Shown piece after piece: positions 44,895-57,300 of a stretch of 64,000 nucleotides of DNA; position 1 is the first letter of the stretch; every line of letters begins with the position of its first letter. The stretch is from Yamagishiella unicocca (Eukaryota; Chlorophyta; Chlorophyceae; Chlamydomonadales; Volvocaceae), in NCBI GenBank assembly GCA_003116995.1, contig BDSL01000055.1, positions 434,001 to 498,000 of the forward strand, given 5' to 3'. The position numbers and the translations under genes were made by a program. The notes under the pieces were generated by a model. That model was not told the origin of the DNA. It searched no databases and saw nothing but the letters and a program-made list of their open reading frames with translations.

Positions 44895-47688
44895 GTTTTG
44901 CTGCTGTTGCATCAGCAGGGCCTGCAGCACCCGCCGCCGCAACAAGGTCGCCTCCTCGTCGGAGGGCCCGCCGCCGTGCGCCTCCGGGTGGTTGCCGTCC
45001 TGTACGGCACGGCCTTGCGGAGGTGGTTGCGCCATGCCCCAGTGAGCCGACCCATTCTGATGACCACCACCGCCGCCGCCACCGCCGCCATCGTTGCCTC
45101 CGCCTCCGCCCCCGCCGCTGCTTGGGTGCTGCCGCAGGTGCTGGGCTCCATCGTGCAGCGACCCGCGCTCCGAAGCCACCACCGCACCGCCGTCCCGGCC
45201 TCGGGCCGGCATCGGCGCCTGAGCATGACTATGTTGCTGCTGGTGCTGTTGGTGCTGGTGGTGCTGCTGGTGCTGTTGGTGCTGAGGAAGGCTCTTCGGC
45301 TGCTGCCGGCCCTCTGGCTGCTGGCCCTTGTTTGTCAACGCCGCCATGTACGACATCAGCCTCCCAGCTCCCATGGCGCTGTCGTGCAGGCTCCCTCCGA
45401 CACCATGGTCAGCGGGGTGCGGCTGGTGGTGGTGGTAGCCTCCGCCGCCTCCGCCGCCTCCGCCTCCGCCACCGCCGCCGCTCCGAGACCACGGCTCGTC
45501 AGACATCATAACGTCTGACTCGCGCATGTCCGCTTGGGATCGCCGCTGCTGTTGCTGGTGGTGTTGCTGGTGGCGGTATTGCTGGTTCTGATGCTGTTGG
45601 TGGTGCTGGAGTTGCTGCTGCTGCGCGTTGTCCGCATTGGCGCTGGAGGCGGCGCGGTGCACTGAGGCCTCACCAGTCCCCCGGAACACCTCCATCAGCT
45701 CGCGCTGTAGCGCGGCGGAGCCGCCGCCGCTGTTCGCCGCCGCTAGCGCCGCCGCCAGCGCCGATGCCGTCAGCGGAGACGGCAACGAGCTCAGCCGCAT
45801 CAAGCTCGCCTCGGGTCCCTCCGCCGCTGCCGGCCTGGCCGGTTCCATCGCCACTGGCGCCGGTCCCGGCCCTGGCGCTGCGTCCGCCTCCTCCCGCTCC
45901 TTCCCTCGGATCGCCTCACGTACCATCTGCTTCATCTGCTGCACCTGCAACAGCTTCTGCATCAGCCGTACCTGCTTCAGCTCGTACGTGAGCCGCTCCT
46001 CCTGCAGCAGCAGCTTGCGCTCAATGGCGGCCAAGGAGGCGTGGATGCGCTCCTCGCCGGCGGCGGCGGCAGCCGCCGCATGCGGCGGGCCGCCTCCGGC
46101 GGCCGGCCCCGCCAGCGGCACGTCGGCGTCTAGCGGGTTGCGATCCAGCGGCCCGGAGCGCGTGTTGGCATGGTGCAGGTAGGCCTGGGCCTCCGCCATG
46201 CCCGAGATGGTCCGGTGCGGCGGCGAGTCCATCTGCAAGGCGAGGCGGGCGGGGCGGAGGCAACGGTAAACCAAGCAGGCGGCACCACGATTGCGAGTGG
46301 GGGAGTACGACAGGCAGGTAGGACAGACACTCGATTTGGGCGTCGACCCAGAGCATGGGAACGGCGTGGAGGCGCTTTTCCGACACGGGGTAGTCGTGGG
46401 AGGGGGTTTGGAGGGTTTGCGCCTGGCTCTGGCTGGGGGGCTCTGGCCTGCAACCTGGCCTGGAGGCTCTGGCCTGCAACCTGGCCTGGAGGCTCTGGCC
46501 TGGAGGCTCTGGCCTGGAGGCTCTGGCCTGGAGGCTCTGGCCTGGAGGCTCTGGCCTGCCGAGGGTGTATGTCCCTCCCGGCTTTTCCTGTGAAAGGCAA
46601 GAAACGGACCTGCATCGGGTCGACGGCGCCGCCGGCCGTACTGACGTGAGGGTGCTCCCTGGAGCTGTACGACGCCTGGCGGTTCAGTGGACCGGTGGCG
46701 GCGGGGCCAGCTGCGGGGGGGATGCGGTGAACTGCCTTGGTACTGAAGGGGCTGTGGCCGTCACGGGAGTCTGGGAAGGACCCGTGGTCGGGGCCCAGAC
46801 CGACCCGTGGGTCGCCTGCTGGGTCTTGAGGGTGCAGTGGAGCGCGCTGGCAATCAACATGTCCCCTACTGTATCGCTGTTGCTGCTGCTGCTGGTGCTG
46901 CTGGTGTTGTTGCTGCTGCTGGTGTTGGTGTTGCTGCTGCATCGACATCGGCTGCAGGCGCGCGTCCTGCTGGTGGTGCTGCCGCTGGTGCGGGTGCGGG
47001 TGGGCGTCTAGGGAATGTCGTTGCGATCGGAGCGGCTGCCGGTCATCCGGGCCGTGCTTGTACGGCTGTTTGGCGGGATAGCCGGGTTGGGTCTGCGGGG
47101 CGCGTACGACAACGCAGTACGACTGTAGGAGCCGGGAGCGGCATACATTGAGAGTTTGAGACCCCGAGAAGGCGAGGAGGCGCGGCGGACAGTACGCGGT
47201 GCCTGCTATATCCTCGCCCCGCCGCCGCCTCCAGGGCATCAACCTGCAAACGCCAACTGCCAACCGCCAACGAGACCCCGACGTGACCCACACCCGCCTG
47301 ACCTCCCTCTACCCTCACCCAGGCACAAGCTGCAGGGCGCCGTCCCGCAGCCGACCCAAAGGTTTCTGCTGTCAACTGTTCAACTGTCCAACTGCCCAAC
47401 TGCCAACCCCCCTGCCCCCTCCTTCCTTTCAGCGCCGACCCACAGGTTTCCTTCCATACCGCCTCCCTCCCTCTCACCTCCGCCCCAGCCATGTCTGCTC
47501 CTGCCATCCCCGCCGCGAGCTCCGCCAGCTCCTCCATCAGCGCACCCCGCAAGGGCGGCTGCTGCTGCTGCTGCTTCGTAGGAGGCGCCGAGCCGCGGCC
47601 CTGCTGCAGCGGCGGCGCAGCTCGATGCTGTTGCTGCTGTTGCTGCTGTTGCTGCTGTTGCTGCTGTTGCTGCTGTTGCTGCTGTTGC

Positions 47689-47738
<50 letters not shown>

Positions 47739-48160
47739 TTGCTGCTGTTGCTGAATCGCGAGCATATGCAGCAAAGAGATCACGGAGCTAGTCCGACCGG
47801 GACCCTGGGGAGCAGCCGCGGCCTGATCGGTGCCGTCAGCTGGGGGCGCAGCGACGGCGCCTGCGCTGCTGCCGCGGCCGGCTGCCCCCACGTCCGCGGC
47901 TGGTCGCCCCAGCTGCAGCTGCAGCTCCGCGGGGGCTGCTCTGCTGGGCGAGTGAGGTGCCCCGCCCGAGGGCGACCCCGGGTCGCTGCCCGTGTCCGAA
48001 TGGTGCCCCAGGGGGGAGGGCGGGGTGCAGCGGCGGCCAGCCTGCGAGTGCGGGGGCAGCCGGGGAACACACACATACACATGCACACACACACACACAC
48101 AACACAACACAACATGTATAGGACGAGGCATTCTGGAAGCAGGGGGAAAGGACATGCGGG

Positions 48161-48192
<32 letters not shown>

Positions 48193-51144
48193 CGGCGTGT
48201 GGCTGGGCGCAACTTGGGGGTGACCGAGAAGATCCGGTTTCACGGCGCATCGGGGGAGGGGGGTTGCAAAAGGACCCCAGAGTGGCTCTCACCCGAGCTG
48301 CGAGGCGTCCGCCGCCGCCCGCGGTGGTCCCATGTGGGCCTGCTGGAGGGAGGTGTCCCGACCCGTGGGACGGCTCCCCCCGGGGAGAGGAATCGCCGGC
48401 GGCGCCGCCAGCACTGGCGCCGGTTCCCGGACCGACAGCTCCCGCCTACGAGGCACAGGGCGCAACGTGTTGTGAGCGCGGCAAGCGGGGCGTTGCCGGT
48501 GGTGGCGGCAGGGGGGCCGTGGAGGGGGCCGTGGCGGCAGCGGCAGCGGCAGCGGCAGCGGCAGCGGCGGGAGAGAGATGTCCCCCCGCCAACAAACGGT
48601 TAGGTGTGGCAGGGCGACGATAGTTGAACAGTTAGTTAGTCCATGAACTCCCGGTCACAGAGAAAAGTGAGGGGAGGGGTGGATGAAGCTGGGGGCAATG
48701 CGCGCCTGGCAATTGCCTGGTTGCGAGGGCAAGTGCTTGAGACGGACACGACAGTTACCCCGTGCGGTCACATCCCCTCCTGAGAGGCCCCGTTTTCCTC
48801 TCCGCACCCTCCAGGCCGGCGCTTGCCGCACCCGTACGACGAGATTGCCCAATATCCATGCCAGGACCACGAGCGAAACCCCTCCCCTCCCCCTCCCCTC
48901 CTCCTCAACAAACGCACCTCCATCCCACGCTCCTGCTTCAACACAACGAGCGCCGCCGCCGGCGCAGAAGCGCCGTACATCCCGTACACCCCGTGCCGGT
49001 CGTGGCGGCCTTGCTGCTGCTGCTGATGGTACGAGTGCGGGTGGGGCCGCGGGTCCTCTCCGCCGCCGCCACTGCCGCTGCCGCTGCCGCCGCCGCTACC
49101 GCCGCCGCGCGGACTCTCCCCAGAGATCCGGCCGCCGCCGCTGCCGCCGCCGCCGCCGCTGCCGCCGCCGCCGCTGCCGCCGCCGCCGCCGCTGCCGCCG
49201 CCGCCGCTGCCGCCGCCGCCAGCCATGGTGACGGCGGTCGATCCCTGCTGCCGCCCCACAACATGCGGCCGCTTGGCTGACGGTGGTGATTCGCTGCCGG
49301 TTGAGGAGCACAGCACCATGGCTCTGAGCCTGCAGCGGTGGGACGCGGCGAGAGTCTGGTCTAGAGGCGGCCGACAGATGTGGCGCGCCGTATGGCTGTT
49401 GTGTGTATATGTGCATGTGTATATATGTGTGTTTTAAAAATGCTGAGCTGAGCCGCGAAGGAGACTGAGCGCGAAGAGACCAAGGAATCCGGAGGCAGGG
49501 CGAGGCGCCAATAGTTACCGAAAGAAGCCCAGAGTGGGTCCACGAGAAGCCATAATTCCGATTATGTAGACGGCGTCCGCGCAGCGCTATATATGTGTGT
49601 GTGTGTCTCGGAGCCCCCTCCCCAGCAACCCCGTTCCTCCGCCCCCCAGGTAGCCCCCAGGTGCCTCACCTCTCCACCGCCGCTGCATCGCCAGAGGCCA
49701 GCCCCAGCCGAGCAAGCACCGCCTCCGGAAGCCGTTGCCCACCGTTGATGAGCGGCTCACTCGCCACGCGCCTTGGCGGGGCGGGTGGTTGCGGGGGTGG
49801 TTGCGGTTGGTTGGGTGCCGCTGGTCAGAGCGAAGCAAAGGGATGGCACGTGATATGAGACAGCACGTGGAGCAAGGGGGGGGGCAGGGGGGGAGCAAGC
49901 CTGCCACCAGCCAAGCGAAAGACGGTGGGATGAGGGGCGGTATACTCCAGGGGAGGACGTGGGCAGGGGCCGCAAGGGGGGTGCGGGCGCGGATTGGTGG
50001 CGGGGGTAAACGCCAAGAGAAGGGTTAGCCGCGCTGCATGGGTCTTCGCGTGGGGCGCCGAGGCAAGCGGGAAGACGTGATGCCCTAGGGGGGTGGGGGG
50101 GTGAGAAAACTCGGTTACACGACATAGGAAACGGAGGGCAGGAACCCGGGGAGGGGAGGGGGACGCTTCCGGGGCGTTGTGGAATACAACCACCAAGGGG
50201 TTGCAGGACCCCCCTGACCCGCCCCCCGCCCCCGAAACCCCCCTGCCCCCAAAACCCCCTTCCCCCCGCCCCCAAAACCCCCCTTTTCCCCTCAGGCCTC
50301 GGTCCCACCACCCGCCCACTCTCCGTGCCGTACCATCTCCCCCTGCCCCGAGCCGTTCGAATCCCAGTCGTACTTTCCCCGAGCCCCCTGCTCCAAATAC
50401 GCCCCGCATGGCACGGCCCAGCCCACCAGCCCAGCGGCCTCACCCCACGCTGCCGTACAGGCCGCCGAGGGCCGCGCCGCCCCCAGAGTGTGCGCCCTGG
50501 CGCCAGGCTATCGCCTCAGCGGAGGCAGCGGCGATGAGTTGCTGTTGGAGCTGCATGGCGGCCGCTTCGGCAGCCGTTGGACCCACCATCGGGTCGCGGC
50601 CTTCGCCGGCTCGGAACGCAGGGCCCTGGGCACCGGGAGCAGGATCTTCGCCGGCTCCTGCTGGCTTGCGCTTCTTGCCAGTGAAGCTGTTAGGTCGAGA
50701 TGCCGCAGGAATCGACGCAGCGCCGCTGCTCGGCCGAGACGTAAGGCCCAACCCGGGCGCGGATTGCGGCACCTGACGCTGCGGCGGCAGAGTAGAGTCC
50801 CGAGGGTGGCCAGCTGTGGGGCTGGGCACTACTTCTTGCCGGGCTGGGCCGGCAGGATCATCACCGGCGCTGTCGCGACGCGATGGGTCCCGCAAAGATG
50901 TAGCAATCTGGAGCACACGCTCATTGCCTGTGGCACCTGACGCCAGCTGTCGCAGCGTGAGCAGCGATTCGACGACGTCCGCTTCCGCGTCAACAACATC
51001 GGTATCAATGCACGCAGGATTATTGCTGCAGAGATCTCCTTTGGGAACCTCCTCCCTAGCTTTCCTTGTGGGTGACTCCTGTGACTGCTCAACTGGCTGC
51101 GGGGCTCCGCTTGTGCCCGATGGCGGTGCCTCGTGCCCCGTCAT
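44805..51144 (-). CDS. Large Gln/His/Gly-rich protein with polyglutamine tract
   Basis: Exons 51144-50444, 49771-49670, 49329-48918, 48445-48293, 48041-47478, 47122-46610 and 46232-44805 (TGA) chain in phases 2, 2, 0, 0, 0, 0, giving 1290 aa. Exon 1 has an acidic segment, ADVVESLLTLRQL, then a basic one, GKKRKPAG. Exon 2 contributes a compact helical piece, LPEAVLARLGLASGD. Exon 3 has a Gly-Ser run. Exon 5 contains about 43 consecutive glutamines near residues 553-596. Exon 6 is Gln/His-rich. Exon 7 holds a coiled coil, LLLQEERLTYELKQVRLMQK, near residues 870-930, a Gly run and a terminal Gln run. Composition fits a transcriptional co-regulator, but no DNA-binding or catalytic domain is recognised. 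The start of exon 6 could instead be 47092, also in frame. Confidence 0.65.
46467..46558. repeat. 14-bp GGAGGCTCTGGCCT tandem array
   Basis: About six copies lie in the last intron (46609-46233) of the large Gln-rich gene. Confidence 0.88.
47628..47755 (-). repeat. Polyglutamine-coding CAG/CAA tract
   Basis: On the minus strand the tract is mostly a 9-bp CAGCAACAG period, with some CAGCAA blocks, and codes for about 43 glutamines. Regular CAA interruptions break a pure CAG run. Confidence 0.92.
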
Positions 51145-54100
51145 AGGTTATGCGGGCCTGGTACTTCCGCTTACGCTCCCAACGGATTAACTACGAGCAA
51201 GGATTTAAATGCAAAAACAAGAAAGAGCACTGCCGCTTCTGTCCGTAGCTCTACAAGCCCGTAAGTCGCAGCTACGTTAATTTCAGGAACATATCGGTAC
51301 GCTTGTTTCGTAATGTGTTAAGCCAACTGAGTCGTGGAAGGTGTCCAAGGCCAGTTGCACTATTGCAAACCTGCAGCCCTAACCGTACAGGAACTCAGAA
51401 GCTCAGGGCCCCGGGCAGGCAAGCGGTGATTGCAGTAAACTGAAAGGAATGGTTATCCAATTGTACTTTTGCCTTCGCGGCACTCGATAACTCGATAGTC
51501 AGGTTCTGTACTGTACTGTGCACCTAACACCGATGAAATACTTGGCGGCTCGTTGCCAATTTCCAGTCTTCGATCATAGCCATTCTATGGTTTTAATATA
51601 GCCATGTGCCTGCTATGGCATAAAGTTAAAGGGAGAGGGAATAACTAAAATTTACGACATAAAATATGTTGTCACCGCTTTGCGGTAAAACCAAGAGCGG
51701 CCTCCGTTGCATTATTTGGCACATCTCTGGCTTGCTTACAACGGAGTGACTTCTGGCGCGCATCGTATGCATCCTTGACGTCGACCGCACAACGTTTCTC
51801 GGAGGCCTTTTTTACCTCCTTCCCGGCACCTGTCAGCCAGGGTCAGGCACGTGACCCTAGGTATTGCACCGTTTGGGATGTGAACTGGGGTCGCCTGATC
51901 ATCAGGGGCTCCTGGGGTGGCCTGTATAGGTAACTATGTCCGCGCCATGTACTCCAGGTCGTGTCCGGGTTTGGTGGGCTGCGTGAGTACCCGCATTATA
52001 TTTATGCGCGAGCGGATGTCCCACAACCGTCCCCATTCTCTTCGCTTCTCGACTTTGCCCGCCATCTTCGCTTGGCACGGTAAGCACGGACAGCCCAGGT
52101 GCCAGAGGGGAGGTAGCCTGCACGCTGTACTGCCATTTTCCAGCAGGGGGCCACTTGCTGCCGACGTTGGTGTGTGAGAGTGTGTGTGTGGGGGGGGGGG
52201 GGTAACGTGGCCTCAAAAACGACTTCGCTAACGGAGGCGCTGCATGAACTCCCCCCCAAAGTTATGTCCTACTTTGCGTCTCATATGTAGTGCAACCGGG
52301 TCTTGTCACCTTCTCCCAAAGTGTGCCACAATTCAGTGATGACTGTAACTCCTCTATTATTATGTGATCATTCTTCATTAATCGATCAGGAAGCCTATCG
52401 CCGTTACACGGACCCAAGAAGTCTATTCGTCAAAGCAACCGACGTGCGCACCATCCGCACCACCCAAACTGCACTACCACAGCAAACCTGCAGATTAGCG
52501 CCTTCGTGAGGCACCCTCTGGTAGCCGCCATCTGGTCCCCATCTCGAACTGCCCCTTACAGCGGTCACCCTGTCGACGGTTTCGTCAGGGAGCGTTCCCT
52601 CGAAAGGAACGGCCGTAACGTGGACGAGCACGACCTACGCGCCGAGTCATATGTAGATATGTTGGACAGCTACCGCACAGGGGTAAGCTATGGCCACCTC
52701 ATGATTCTGTATGCAGTCATGTCATATTGGGGCAAAGGTGTGGTTCATCCCGTATCGGTCTGTGCCGGTCTGTGCCGGTCTGGCTGTCGTCCAGGACCGG
52801 CACCCAGAGCGTTTCGAAGTCAACAACCGCGCAGGCATTTGAATAATTAAGATCACGGAACATTTTATGCTACGCCCCAAGAGCGCTCCAAGAGGAGCAG
52901 CGCGTTATGGGAATGGACGACGGGCATGACCTAAGTCTACGGATGCGCGTCACCCCGTCTGGTCACGACAACATCCGGTCGCAGTCAACTCATAGGCAGC
53001 TCGTAAGCGGCTTCACTGCTGCAGCGGTGATTTTAGCCACATCAGTTGCAAGGCACTGCCCCTGCTGCGCCCTTCAGATCCGCGCCCACAGAACTCCACA
53101 CTTCTACGCCACACCTATAAACCCACGTTCGTTCTGTTCGACGCTGGCGAAGTCAAATTGAAAGCAGGTATTGGCAGCACTGGATGGTGGCACCTGTTGT
53201 GGCCACCCTTGTCTCTATGTGATAAAACTGGCGGCCGTGCCCAGAAGCATGAGTGAAACTGCAAACCGCGTGCCTCCCGTTGCGGGTTGACTGTGTGTCC
53301 CCTACCGTTCAGCCAGCGGATGCCTCTTGCCATGGAGGTGGGACTGGGACCACAAGCCGGCGGCTAGCTGCTGCATCTAAAGCATGTTGAGCAGCAGAGC
53401 GCAAGGAGTGGACCGCGTTGATTATGGTTTTGTCAGGGCATAATTCCGTCTCGGACGTTCCTCCTACCCACAGCACACAAACAAGGACCAATCCACGGAT
53501 GAAGCATGTGTGACACCACTTATCAGCTGGGAGGCAAAAGGAGGCAAAGCACGTCCTAGTCAAGGCCAGTTCACCTGTCGCGCGCTCTGCCTTTAAAAAT
53601 ATTCATTTCCAGTATGCACGGACAACTGTCCATCAAGTTGTCGAACGAGGACGCAGACCACCTGCCGTCGACCGCACGACTTGTGACGTGGCACCAAGTG
53701 CAGCCCTCCCGCCTGCTCTGGACTGCCGCCAGGTACCACATCGCCTGGGGCCCACTGTAACACTGTCACTACTACAGGGCCACATCGCCCGCACCAGCAC
53801 CACCGCCGCAGTCAGCGCCACTGGACCACCGCAAAAACAAAAACACCACCGCAACACAAGGCTGCCACCCGGCACCTCCAAGTCACCCCCCCAGACCAAC
53901 TTTGTCGGCAGTGGATTCGCGGATATAAGACCCCTTCCCAGACCAAGGTTTCGTAATCGATGTACCTTACCTCTCAGTGCCGACCTCCGGGTTTTCCTCT
54001 CAAGACCCACACCCACCGCTGCCAACCATCCCGTCCTTCGCGCGGCGAGCCAGTGGCGGGTGAACCCGGTCCCAGCCGCAGCTATGCCGTACACTGCAAC

Positions 54101-54319
54101 CGTGTCGGCTGCTCGAGGGCGATTGCGCCCACTGCTCGTCGACCTGCGCGAGCGCAACAGGCAGCAGCATGACCGCTTTCCGCTGAGCCCGTTCCTTCCC
54201 CATTATTGCCGCTTTGGCAGCGTTTTGTCCTTATGCTGCTGCCTTGAGGCACCTGATGAATGGAGCAAGCTACATGGGCCCATGGCCGCCGGCGGCCGCT
54301 GCGACTGCTGCCGCCCGAG
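51145..54319. other. Intergenic region, no supported gene
   Basis: The left end is the promoter side of the large Gln-rich gene and includes AT-rich stretches near 51.5-51.7 kb. The right end is the 3' UTR side of the CUE-FYR-U-box gene. A (GT)n(G)n tract lies at 52177-52201, with more intronic-type element fragments at 52283-52310 and 53905-54000. A piece of the dispersed repeat (CCCACTGTAAC) is near 53751. The open frame 53688-54347 on the plus strand is antisense to the last U-box exon and is not supported. Confidence 0.35.
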
Positions 54320-57300
54320 CTACCCTTGGATGATCCGGCTGCGGTAGCGCTCGATGTTGTTCTTAGTCAGTACCGTTAGAGCCTCCGCCTTGAGCGGTTG
54401 CTTGGTGAAGGGACAGCGGCCCTGCGCAGCAGCCGTGGCGGCGCCGAGGCGGCAAGGTCAGCGGAGTGGACCCTTGGCAGCGTTGCATAAGGCCTTCCTG
54501 CCTGGTCGCCACAGCACAGCAGGTGCCGTACAGCTGTCGCCCCCCGGCCTCACGTTTTTTTATACATAATCATGCTTTTAAATGCTGGGCCTCATCCCGC
54601 AAAGTCTGGCGTTTCGATTTGAAGAAGTGAAGGTTAGGGGGTTTGAACACGTCGCCTGTCACTTCGCGTCAACCCTGCCACTACAGCATTTTTCTTAAAT
54701 GTATGCCGTTGGTGTTTTCAAGTTGGACGCGACAACCAAATCAACCAACCAATGCCCCGGCCCCCGACCCACATGCTCCGACAGAACAGCCTTCCACGTC
54801 GCCAAGCCCATGACGTGGCCGTACGGCGAGATGGCGGGGTTGGTGACGGGCTCCAGGGTTATGGGATCCAGGAACCCGGGCAGCGGGTTGTCCTTGTTGG
54901 ACTCCACCAGCAACGACGCCGCGTCCTCACCCGCCTCCTCGCACCGCTTGCGGTACCGCTCCGCCCGTGACACCGCGGACCACCTGCGAGCCGGGGGGGT
55001 GGCACAAAAACACGACAGAAAAACACGACAGGGACAGGGTAGTCGGGGCTGAGTTGTCGGACAACGATTTTGTGGGCGCATGCTGGAGCACTGGGACTGA
55101 GCCGGAGGGGTTGGGGTGGCGAGAAGGGCCGAGGTGGGGGTGGCATGAAGGCCGGTTACACGACATGGGTATAATAGCTGGCGCAAGCCGGAGGGGTGGG
55201 GGAGGCGAGTAGGAGCGGGGTGGGGTTGGGGTGGCGCGGAAATCGTTGGACACGACAACCAAGGGAGAAAGAGAGGAGGGGGAGAGAGAGTGTGTAAGGA
55301 GACCCGCGCGAGGGGGGTGGCGTGAAAACCGTTGACACAAAAACGACATGATAGTGGGCGCGAGGGGGGAGGGGGGCGTGGTTGCGCCAGCTGACACACC
55401 GGTACACCTTGGGACAAGGAAGGAACAGCCCCAGCCCCAGCCGCCTTTCCGCGCCCGAGGTTTGCCGAAGCAAAACATCCCCTTCACCCCGCTGCCTCCT
55501 CTCAAGGTCCCTCGCCAAGCGGCTTGGATGGCCCTCGTCGCGCCACGGAGCAGGGAGCGCACGCGCACCTATTCCCGGCGTACGTCTCCTCGGGATCCTC
55601 CTCGCCCTCGTTAAGCCGCGGGGCCGGCTCATCCTCGCCGCTGCCCCGCCGCCCACCTCGCCGCCCCCGTGGCCCCCCTCCGCCAGTGCTGGTGCGGGGC
55701 GCGCGAGGCGGCCGCGGCGCAGCGGGTGCGGCCCCGACTGCAGCTGCAGTCGCTGCCGCCGTCCCTGCGCTGCTCCCTGCAGACGCGCCCCTGCCCCCCC
55801 GGGCGGGCGCCGGCTGGCCTCCTCGGGCTGCCTCCCTGTCGACCTTTCCGTCCCTGCGGCAGCAGCATCCAACAACGACGGTGTCGACACATGCGATGAT
55901 GCCGGGCTGGAGCGGCGGTGGTGGCGGACATGGGCTGCTGCTCTCAATGGTACTACATAATGCTAGATGATGCTGGATGATGCAAGTTGATGCTGGATGG
56001 TACAAGATAATGCAAGATAATGCAAGTTGATGCTTGAACACTGTGCGTCAGCTCTCATGTGTTTCTTGGCGGCGGGGTTCGAGGAAGACCCGTGGACGCC
56101 CGAAAAAACCGTTTAGAACAGACACGGCGGGGGGGCAGGCGTCGCGAGAAACCCCACTCACCAGTACGTGAGGCACTTGCGCTCCACGTCCAGGGCCTCA
56201 ATCGCGGCGCAGATCTCCGGCTGGTTGAGGCCGAAGTACTCGGGGCCGGCGATGGCGGTCTTGGGCGGCGGCGGCAGGTCCTCACCCGCAGCCCGGCGGC
56301 CCTCGATCTCGCCATTGATGCGGCGAAGAACCTGAGGGGGCCTCAACGAGGCAGTGTAGCGCAGGGTCCGACGATGAGACGAGGCAGAGCGTAACCATTG
56401 CTGCGGCCCCGGCCACCATCGCCCTCGCGCACCCTGCAATGGCGGGGCCGGGGACCCAACCCGGCCCATGGGTTGCCGCTACACATCACAGGCCAGCCTG
56501 CCTCAGCCCCCTGATGCCCTTCTCTTCCCTCCCCCTGGCTAGCCTGAGCTCCGTCTCCTATGTCGTGTAACCGGGTCTTCGCAACCGCAAAGCCCCCCTT
56601 CCTCACCGCCGTCCAGCAGCCGGTGCAGCTCTTGGCCAACAGCGCCTCATCGGGCCGGTCCGAGGCCGTGACGACGAAGGTGGGTGCGGGCCAGTACTGG
56701 CCGCCCTCGCCCAGGATCTCGCACGTGTGCAGCGTCAGGCTGTCCAGGTCCACGGAGGAGCGGAACAGAGTCTGGGCGCGGAAGCCGGCTGGGAAGATGT
56801 AGCCTGTGTAGGGGGGGGCGAGGGGCGGGACGGGGTGGGAGACCCATGGGTCGCATCGTGGTGACCGGTGGGATCTGAGAGCAGCGTCTGCCGGGACCCC
56901 ACCGTGCGCTAATCGGACACGTGCTGCGAAGCCCAACCACGAGACGCAAAGGTAGGAGTAGCATGAATCCCCCGGATGCTGGAGCCTGCGTTGCCAGCTG
57001 CCTGCCGGGAACCCGCGCCTTCTTGAGGTTTTATTCTTCAGTGCCGACACACGGAACCAGTCTCCTCTCCCACCCTCCCGGCCCCCCTTGAGGGTGGTAA
57101 CCCTCCCCCACCCCGCCGCCACGCGCCCTCCTCGCACCCACCCGCGTTGTACCAGCCCTGCTTGGCGATGAGGGTGCCCACCGCCAGCAGGTCTGCCCGC
57201 TTAACGCCCTTTTGCTTCACGCGGCCGCGGCAGGTGTGGCCGCTGGCGCTGATGGCGGCGCCGCCGGCGGCAGCCGCAGCCGCAGCGGCGGCCCCGCCCC

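Noticed and set aside
47199..48623. Long plus-strand frame with a polyleucine run
   Set aside because: It is antisense to the polyglutamine exon of the minus-strand gene; CAG repeats read as CTG give leucines. No splice chain or domain supports it.
53688..54347. Plus-strand frame of 219 codons
   Set aside because: It is antisense to the last U-box exon at 54421-54320, and its body contains intronic-type repeat fragments.
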